The position numbers and the translations under genes are program-made. DNA of 64,000 nt from Zantedeschia hybrid cultivar (lineage: Eukaryota; Streptophyta; Magnoliopsida; Alismatales; Araceae), in NCBI GenBank assembly GCA_030544215.1, contig JARZZO010000006.1, positions 45,670,501 to 45,734,500 on the forward strand, given 5' to 3'. This document shows, in pieces, positions 55,796 through 64,000 of this stretch; the first letter of the stretch is position 1; each line of letters begins with the position of its first letter. The notes below the pieces were generated by a model. That model ran no database searches and was not told the origin of the DNA. It saw only the letters and a list, made by a program, of their open reading frames with translations.

Positions 55796-57836
55796 ATCTC
55801 CCACTTAGACTAAAGCCAATCACCTTTATACAGTAAGCCTATAGACTCTAGGTGACGCTCAAACACAATTTGAGCCAATGGCCTTGTCAGTAGATCTGCT
55901 ATATTATCGACAGATGGAGCTCTTTCCACCACTACATATCCTCTGGATACGATCTCTCTGATTAGATGAAAGCGCCTCAGAATATGCTTCGATTTCTGAT
56001 GAGACCGCGGCTCTTTCGCTTCTGCAATTGCTCCATTATTGTGGCACAACAGCGGAACAGGTTCAGAGATGTTGGGAACTATGTCAAGGTCGGTGATGAA
56101 CTTCTTCAATCACACTACTTCCTTAAAAGCTTCAGCTATAGCAATGTGCTTAGCTTCAGTCGTCGAATCTACAGTGGTTGCTTGCTTGGAACTCTTCCAG
56201 CACACTACTCCTCCGTTTAATGTAAACATAGATCTAGATGTAGACTTGCTATCATTTGGATCTGACTGGAAACTCGAGTCAGTAAAGCCTCGCAGTTTCA
56301 AGTCACCTCCTCTATAGATAAGAAACATATTCTTAGTTCTTCTCAAGTACTTAAGGATACATTTCACTGCCTTCCAGTGCTCTTCGCCTGGATCAGCCTG
56401 AAATATGCTTGTAACACTGAGAGCAAATGAAACATCAGGCCGTGTACATAGCATGGCATACAAAATAGATCATATGGCAGAGGCATAGGGAACTCTATCT
56501 ATGGATGCCCTCTCATTAGGAGTCTTAGGAGACTATTCCTTTGAGAGACTAATTCCATGTCTCATCGGTATGAGACCTCTCTTGGAATTTTCCATGCTAA
56601 ACCTTTAGACTATAGTATCTAACTACAAGGATTGGGTCATTCCAAGCATCCTCTTTGATCTATCTCTATAGATCCATATTCCCAATATGTAGGATGTTTC
56701 TCCCAAATCCTTCATGGAGAAGTTTTTCGATAGCCAGATCTTTACTGATGATATTATAGGTACATCATTCCCAATACAAGGTTCATCTTCATTCTTAATG
56801 AAGTCATAAGATTTGACAGCCTCGTCAAATCTCATGTTCCAGCTCCAGGAAGCTTGGTTCAGTCCATAAATAGACCTCTAAAGCTTGCACACTTTATCTG
56901 GAGATTCCTTAGATGTGAAACCTTCTGGTTGTATCATATATACCTCTTCCTCAAGTTTACCATTGAGGAAGGCGGTCTTCACATCCACCTGCCAGATCTC
57001 GTAATCAAAATGTGCAGCAATGGCGAATAGAACTCTGATCGACTTTATCATGGCAACTGGTGAGAAAGTCTCGACATAGTCAATTCCTTGTCTTTGACGA
57101 TATCCCTTTGCCACCAACCTTGCCTTATAAGTATCGATCCGTCCATCAGCACCGATCTTTCTCTCAAAGATCCACTTGCACCCGACGGGTATTATACCCT
57201 CGAGCAAGTCCTCCAAATTCCAAACTTGGTTGGTGAACATGGACTTGATTTCTGAGTTCATGGCTTCTCGCCATTTCCCTGCTTCTGGGCCTTCTATGTC
57301 CTCCTGGTAGGTTTTAGGATCATCATCCTCATTATATTCAACCTTAGACTCACCTTCAACGATATGTCCTACATATCGTTCGGGTAGTCTAGGTAATCTA
57401 CCAGATCTACGAGGCTCATTTGTGTGTACCTAAATAGATTCAGGAACTGATATCTCATCTGATGATAATGCAGCTATTTGGGGATATGGAACCTCTTCCA
57501 GTACTATTTTACTCTCACTGTCTTCCTGGAGAAGGTATTCCTCTTCCAGGAAGACAACTTTCTTATCTACAAATACATTTTGTTCACCAGGATGGTAAAA
57601 ATAGTATCCAAAGGATTCTTTTGGATATCCCACAAACCTGCATTTATCAGTTCGTGATTCTAGCTTGTCTGGATCATGCCTCTTTACATAATAAAGACAA
57701 CCCCAGACTTTAACATGTTTAAATTCTGGTTTCCTGCCTTTTCATATCTCATATGGAATAGAGGGCACAGACTTGCTGGGTACTTTGTTCAGTACATATG
57801 CTGCTGACTCTAGAGCATACCTACAGAGGGACACTG
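55796..57836 (-). pseudogene. pol: Copia family B pol fragment: integrase end, RT, RNase H
   Basis: Readable in order on the minus strand: the integrase tail (VWGC-type and GYPKESFGYYFYHPGE), the linker, and RT N-terminus (57261-56878, GCKWIFERKIGADGRIDTYK, QVDVKTAFLNGKL). Then come RT middle (56835-56623) and RNase H (56463-56110 and 56109-55810, TEAKHIAIAEA, HNNGAIAEAKEP). In RT, EPC is followed at once by IGNDV, so the segment with the catalytic YVDD has been deleted in frame. The fragment is cut at 57836 inside integrase. Confidence 0.87.
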
Positions 57837-58189
57837 GTGTGAGTGCTCAAATAGTGATGTGTGATTATCAAGAAAATTTTGTTGATTAAGTGACAAATAA
57901 ACCTATTAAAAATTATGTGATCGCCAGAAACTTTTGACTAAAAAGTTTCAAAAGAAAAAGATTGATCGTTTACTTATTTTGGACGTGGGAGATGTTGAAG
58001 TTCTTCACTCTCCTCCTTCAGCCGGCTGAAGAAAAAGAGTCCTTCTGACTTTGTTCTTTCTTTGAATGCTTATGGGCCTTTAAGGATCGTCAAGATTTCC
58101 TTGTTGATTCCTTCTTTTTGATCTTCTTTGTACCTTACAAAAAGTAGAAAGAAAGAGGAGAAGAACAATAAGAACTCAAATAGTGGTAG
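57837..58189 (-). mobile_element. Tat upstream-region fragment
   Basis: This matches 7975-8330 in the same orientation, with blocks such as GTGATCGCCAGAAACTTTTG and CCTCCTTCAGCCGGCTGAAG. It is cut by Copia sequence on the left and by the Tekay 5' LTR on the right. No gene is seen. Confidence 0.8.
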
Positions 58190-60513
58190 TGTAAGGATCG
58201 TGACTTTCGGATCCGGTTTTCGGGGTCGGACCTTGTAGTTCTGACCTTAGGGAGGACTGAGGTTCTGTGTCGATTTGCGTCAGGACATCGAGACGCGTTT
58301 TGAACGGCGTCCACCGTCGCAGACGCGTTTCAGGTCCTGCCACGTGGGCTGGCTTCGGGCCGCGAGAGTACGGCCCTGTCGTGTCGCCTGAACGGCGTCC
58401 ACGTGTGTCGACGCCTTTCAGACTGCGACTCTGGGATTGTCAGAGTACGGCCCTGACAAGTCGTCTGAACGGCGTCTGCCTCGAACGACGCGTTTCAGAA
58501 TCTTGTCAGAGTAGCCGTCACGTCACCTGATAGGCGTCCGTTGATGTCGACGCATTTTAGCCGGTCTCTGGTTAACTCCCACGAGCCCTCCTTCTTTCTC
58601 TCATTTTCCTTCTTTCTTTCTCACCTTCCCTTCCGGCGAACTCGGCGGCGATTCCTCCTCCTCCCACCATTCCATCTTTCCCTCCACTCCATCCTCTACC
58701 TAGCTCCTACTACTACCACCTCCACTTCCACTGCGGCGTTCTACTCTCCGGACGGCGGCCGACGTCACGGTGGAGTAAGGACGACCACGGCGGTACCGGC
58801 GGCAGCGTGGGGCGAGACGGGTGGACGGCTTGAAGCTCGGAGGCGTTCAAGTATCCGGTAGGGTGACGGTTCCCTTAGTATTGTGTTCAAACTATGTTTT
58901 CTCCGTTTGATCTTGCTATGGATCGTTGGTTTGGAGGGTAGAACAAGCATGTTTAGGGATTCTTCTTGATGTTATGGGGGATTTCTATGAATGTAATTTC
59001 CTGTGAATTGAATTGCCCCTCTTTCTCCTCCATTTTTGGGTGATTTTGGGGTTGTTTGGGTTGAAAAGGGAGCCCTCGGGCTCATGCAGACTCTGGTTCC
59101 TGGGGTTAAAAGACGTCGTGCATGGGCGACGCCTTTTTGAAGGGCGTCGGACCATCGCGACGCCTTTAAGCAGGAATCGCCTTGCTGAGAGTCTGCCAGT
59201 TCGGGGATTCTGGGACTAAAAGACGTCATGGATGGACGACGCGATTTGAATGGCGTCGGGTAGCCATGACGCCTTTTAAGGCAGAAATCCGCTGGGTAAT
59301 GTTTTCTGGAAATTCCTGGATTTCTGTGCTAAATGGCGTCTGAGGATGTCGACGCCTTTCAAAAGGCGACCACTGGTGTCGACGCCTTTTAGGCCCTGAT
59401 TCTGAAGACAGTAATTTTCCGTAAACCAGTACATGGAGCTTGAATGGCGTCGGCCTTGAGCGACGCATTTCAAGACAGAACAGCACTAAATCATGACAGT
59501 AAAACGTGTTCATACTGCTAGATAGTGGGTTAATGCATGCTTTAGTGCGCTCGTTAATGCTGGATTCTTCTTGACCGGATGGCACTACGTGGGTGTCGTG
59601 CGATCGCGGGCTTTTCATGTGACCGGATCGTACTGTGCCGGGTTATGGTGTTTTGTGTTACTGCGGACCTGCAGTGACATTGTAGCGCTTTATCACCCTG
59701 TGCTGGTGGGGGCGTGAGCACAGCGCCGGTGGGGGCGTGGGCGGGGTGACGCCTAGTGAGAGAGGGTCACCTGGTGAACCCCGGGGTCAGCTAGTACCGG
59801 TGTCAGAGTGGTACATTCGGAGAGTCACTCATGCTGAGGGAAGGAGTAACCACCTGAGCCGGTTGGGCCGGAGTAGCTAGTGTGCTATCCGAGGGGTTAC
59901 TGCTTGGTCTCAGCGGATCGAGGTTTTCCCACCGTTGTTGTGTGGTTAGCGAGTTCTATCGAGACGACAGTTGTGGGTTCCCTAGTCGGCTGGTTTAAAA
60001 TATGCATGTTTATTATATTTCGACTGCATGTGATTTCACGTTAAGAATTAGGAATTGTACCTCCTGTGCTTATCACTTTACCGTTAGCTGTACCTTGCAC
60101 TTGTGGGTGTGTGCGTGGGCAGTGGGGATCGAAGGATCCCTACTGAGTCTTGTCTTTGAGACTCACCCCCTGCAGTTTTCAGGTGAGGACTCTCAGCAGA
60201 CCTAGCGAGGAGAGTGCGGCCGTGTGTTGAGCACCGTCAGCAGTTATTCCGGGGTATGCCCCGACATAGTTGTTATTTTATTTCTGGCCTGTACGTTTAA
60301 TTATTTCCTTTCTGTTGGAGTATGTAATTATTTGCTGTATCGAGTCGCATTGTAATAATTTTTAACTCTATTTCAGTTCAATGCGATGTGAATGTTTAGC
60401 TTAGTTTATTATTTATCTCCCAGACTTGATTAGATCCTGGTTTGGTTCCAAATTAATGATTCGGTACCAATTTAGTAATCGGATCCCCGATTATAGGGTG
60501 GCGGGTCGTTACA
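58190..60513 (+). mobile_element. Tekay-like 5' LTR
   Basis: This 2,324-bp LTR starts TGTAAGGATCGTG and ends GGCGGGTCGTTACA. The bases before it are GGTAG; the matching duplication would be beyond the window. It is related to, but clearly different from, the LTRs at 909, 20521 and 39956. It carries about 13 of the 12-10-12 dyads (58266-58565 and 59108-59480). Confidence 0.92.
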
Positions 60514-60515
60514 GT

Positions 60516-60527
60516 TGGTATCAGAGC
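60516..60527 (+). other. Primer binding site (initiator tRNA-Met)
   Basis: TGGTATCAGAGC starts two bases after the LTR end and marks the start of the internal region of the Tekay element. Confidence 0.9.
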
Positions 60528-60670
60528 ATACGGTCTGGCAAATAAATAAATAACTAGGTTAAATATCGTAAATTCAGCAAATAAATACATTATCCCTTAC
60601 AGGCACGGCGGTAGCATAGGCTTTAGGACTCTAATTAGAACTTTTTGATTTTGTAATTGTAGGCGAGTAG

Positions 60671-63600
60671 ATGGCTCCCAGAAGGAGGATGCCAGTTATT
60701 CGAGAGCAGGGAGACGTCCCTAGTGGGTCCGAGGCCGGGAGGCCGAGTGTAGAGCAGTTTATGGAGGCTATGATGGACACTATGGCTCGATACCAGACGC
60801 GAGACCCTAGTGAGAGTTCCAGTGCGCGGGGAGGGTCTACAGCTACACTTGAGAGGTTTCTGAAGCTGAGGCCACCTCACTTCACCGGTCGTCCCGACCC
60901 TGACGAGGCCATTCACTGGCTTAGAGAGATAGAGAAGACTTTTGATACCATGGACTGTGCAGCAGTAGAGCGGACCCCGTTGGCTACCTTCATGCTGAAG
61001 GATAGCGCCTATGACTGGTGGACCACATTGAAGAGTTTGTCTTATGAGGACAGGAGTCTTAGGGAAATTCCATGGGAGACATTTGTTAAGGAGTTCAATG
61101 AACAATATTTCCTTAGACACGTCCAGAGGGCCAAGGAGAGGGAGTTTATGGATCTGACGCAGGGGAGTATGACGGTACTCGAGTACCAGGCGAAGTTTGT
61201 TTCGCTGGGTCGGTTTGTGCCTTTCATATCTGGAGACGAGGAGAGTCGTACTGAGAGGTTCGTGGACGGACTGAGGCTCAGTCTGAGGAACTTCGTGGCG
61301 TCTCACTGTTGCACGGATCTGGCTTCTGTGGTTAGATGTGCGGCAGCAGTGGAGGCTCAACAGAGCCAGTCGGCCCGGGAGAGAGGATTGGCTGCTCAGA
61401 GCCCAGTTCGTGGCAGGGGTAAGGCAGCGGCAGCAGCCCCTTCATCCGGATCGGGATCGTCGTCACTCGGCTCCCGATTCAGGAGATTCTTCAGGGGTGG
61501 TGGCAGCAGTAGTGGCAGCAGCGGCAGCGACATGCCCAGGCAGGGTCAGCAGAGTCAGTCAGTATCCAGTACACCGCAGGGGCCAGCTCAGAGGCTTCCC
61601 GCAGTCTGTCAGCACTGTGGAGATGCCCATGGCGGGACTCAGTGTCCCACTCTCCCCAGGAGATGTTTCACTTGCGGCCATCAGGGCCATTTGGCGAGGC
61701 AGTGCCCGCAGGGGCATGGTCAGGGGCAGGGTTATGGTGATCAGAAGAAGCCGAGGACCCAGGGAAGAGTCTTAGCCATCACCAGGAGGGAGGCTCGCGC
61801 GTCCAACTTGGTGGAAGGTACACTTTCTGTCCTTGGGAACTCTGCACATGTATTGATTGATTCGGGTGCTTCGCATTCTTTCATTTCTGAGCAGTTCCTA
61901 GATATTCTTTCTGCACCCGTTGATGAGTTATCTGATGGTTTGATGGTGGAGGTTCCTTCTGCAGACTTTATGATATCTTATAATTGTTTGAGGAATGTTC
62001 CCTTGACCATCGAGGGTCATGTGCTACCTGCCCAGTTAGTTGTTCTTGCCGTTCGTGACTTTGATATCATCCTGGGCATGGATTGGTTGGAAGCCTTTTA
62101 TGCGGAGGTGGACTGCCACAGGAAGAGGGTGCGATTCTCCATTCCGGACATCCCGACCTTCTTCTTCCAAGGTATTAGGCTTTCTTCCCGAGGTATTCTC
62201 ATTTCTGCCTTTAAGGCACGGAGGTTGCTTACTGGTGGCTGTGAGGCTTTCCTTGCCTCTGTTGTTGTCTCTGATGTCCGGGATAGTCTCAGCCCTGGGG
62301 AGGTACCTGTAGTGTGTGAGTTCATAGATGTGTTTCCTGAGGAGCTGCCTGGCCTTCCTCCTCAGCGAGAGGTCGAATTTACCATAGAGCTTGCACCAGG
62401 TACGGCGCCCTTGTCTAAGGCCCCGTATCGGATGGCGCCAGCCGAACTCGCTGAGTTGAAGGCGCAGTTGCAGGAGTTGCTGGATAAGGGTTTCATTCGT
62501 CCCAGTACATCTCCATGGGGTGCTCCAGTTCTGTTTGTTAGAAAGAAGGATGGTTCTATGAGATTGTGCATTGATTATAGGTAGCTGAACCAGGTAACGA
62601 TAAAGAATAAGTACCCACTTCCAAGGATCGATGATTTGATGGATCAGCTGCAGTCCGCAGGGGTATTTTCCAAGATCGACTTGAGATCTGGATATTATCA
62701 GATGAGGATCCGGGATGTTGATGTTAGTAAGACGGCTCTTAGAACTCGGTATGGACATTATGAGTTTTTGGTTATGCCCTTTGGCTTGACCAATGCTCCG
62801 GCGGCCTTTATGGAGCTGATGAACCGAGTCTTCAGGATCTACCTGGACCAGTTTGTGGTTGTATTTATTGATGATATTCTGATCTATTCTTCTTCCGAGG
62901 AAGAGCATGCCACCCATCTTCGGGCAGTATTGCAGGTCCTGAGGGAGCACCAACTTTACGCCAAGTTTAGCAAGTGCGAGTTTTGGCTAGACGAGGTGCA
63001 CTTCCTTGGGCATGTTATTTCTGGCAATGGTATCGCAGTGGATCCAGCCAAGATCGAGGCGGTGATGGATTGGAGCAGGCCGACTTCAGTGACTGAGATC
63101 AGGAGCTTTCTGGGGCATGCCGGTTATTACAGGCGGTTTGTTCAGGGGTTTTCTTCGATAGCAGCCCCCTTGTCGAGGTTGACTCGAAAGGGAGTTCGCT
63201 TTGTGTGGACCGAGGATTGTGAACAGAGTTTTATTGAGTTAAAGACCCGTCTCACGTCAGCCCCAGTGTTGGTGCTTCCATCTGGATCAGGTGGATTTGT
63301 GGTTTACTCTGATGCGTCCCGTCGAGGTTTGGGCGCAGTTCTAATGCAGCATGGCAGGGTAGTGGCTTATGCTTCTCGACAGCTGAAGAAGCATGAAGAG
63401 AACTATCCTACCCATGATTTGGAGCTGGCAGCTGTGGTATTTGCACTCAAGATCTGGAGGCATTATTTATATGGGGAGAAGTTTCAGGTTTTCACCGATC
63501 ACAAGAGTCTGAAATATGTGTTCACTCGGAGAGACCTGAATTTGAGGCAGCGAAGATGGATGGAGTTTATTAAGGATTATGACTTTGACCTTTCTTATCA

Positions 63601-64000
63601 CCCGGGCAAGGCGAATGTGGTGGCAGACGCTTTGAGTCGGAAGACGGTCATGTCATATCTTATGATTCAAGAATGGAAATTGTTCGAGCAGGTTGTGGAA
63701 TCTTCCTTTAGGGTCCCACGTGAAGATGACAGAGCCGTGCTGGTCAGTTTGACTGTGAGACCAACTGTGTATCATGCGGTAATTGAGGCTCAGAGGGCAG
63801 ATGAGGAATTACCACAGATCCTTCAGAGGTCAGAGGTGGAGTTGTGGGATGACGGTACTGTCAGGTTCAGAGGTAGACTTTATGTTCCGACTGAGGAGGA
63901 CGTGCGCAGATGTGTTCTTGATGAGGCGCACCGTTCGAGGTATGCAGTGCATCCTGGGACGACCAAGATGTACCATTGTTCGAGGAGGTACTTCTGGTGG
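60671..64000 (+). pseudogene. gag-pol: Tekay-like Gypsy gag-pol, one stop codon, runs off window
   Basis: Gag starts MAPRRRMPVIREQGD at 60671. It has the gag core (FTGRPDPDEAIHWLREIEKTF) and two zinc knuckles, CQHCGDAHGGTQCP and CFTCGHQGHLARQCP. Protease shows LIDSGASHSFI near 61855. RT begins with FIRPSTSPWGAPVLFVRKK and reaches CIDYR, where TAG at 62582-62584 replaces the expected glutamine. The frame then stays open for 472 codons to base 64000. It covers the rest of RT (FIDDILIYS near 62865), RNase H (VVYSDASRRGLGA, ENYPTHDLELAAVV) and the integrase zinc-binding start (VHPGTTKMYHCSRRYFWW). The single change is a likely C-to-T. The chromodomain expected for Tekay would lie outside the window. 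Confidence 0.93.

Noticed and set aside
27379..60527. tRNA genes at the TGGTATCAGAGC sites
   Set aside because: Only 12-13 bases of tRNA complement are present, directly after LTR ends; these are primer binding sites.

Overview
The window is a block of nested and rearranged LTR retrotransposons from a flowering-plant nuclear genome. The signs are Ty1/Copia and Ty3/Gypsy proteins, priming sites complementary to initiator tRNA-Met, a plant mobile domain gene with short GT-AG introns, and LTR ends TG...CA with 5-bp target duplications. I found no host housekeeping gene, tRNA or rRNA. The species cannot be named from this sequence.

Layout, left to right. (1) 1-6014: an old Copia pol and its 3' LTR (family C), cut by a solo Gypsy (Tekay/Del-like) LTR at 909-3641. 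(2) 6015-9335: minus-strand gag and upstream region of a Tat-lineage Gypsy. (3) 9336-19173: a minus-strand Copia chain of family B, LTR-internal-LTR-partial internal. (4) 19174-23353: Copia LTR fragments with a second solo Tekay LTR. (5) 23354-24235: Tat protease region. (6) 24236-38998: a plus-strand Copia chain of family A, again LTR-internal-LTR-internal, with a solo B LTR inside its first LTR. (7) 38999-41865: a Tekay gag remnant and truncated LTR. (8) 41866-45873: an inverted, truncated family A copy. (9) 45874-48177: Tat RNase H, second RNase H and integrase, followed by about 3.4 kb of repeats. (10) 51601-55195: an antisense gene with a plant mobile domain. (11) 55196-57836: a minus-strand Copia B fragment. 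(12) 58190-64000: a young Tekay element running off the window, open except for one stop codon.

Almost every coding region is broken, and many of the stops look like C-to-T or G-to-A changes. The nesting order can be read from three perfect target duplications: GACCG, CGCAG and CTTAA.

The most unusual signal is secondary structure. The sequence carries many short inverted repeats whose arms change together while another part stays fixed. They occur around the Copia LTR TATA boxes, as four hairpins in each Copia leader, as 12-10-12 dyads in the Tekay LTRs and in the Tat upstream region, and as several hairpin classes between the Tat integrase and the antisense gene. These were found by eye and need folding and covariation tests.
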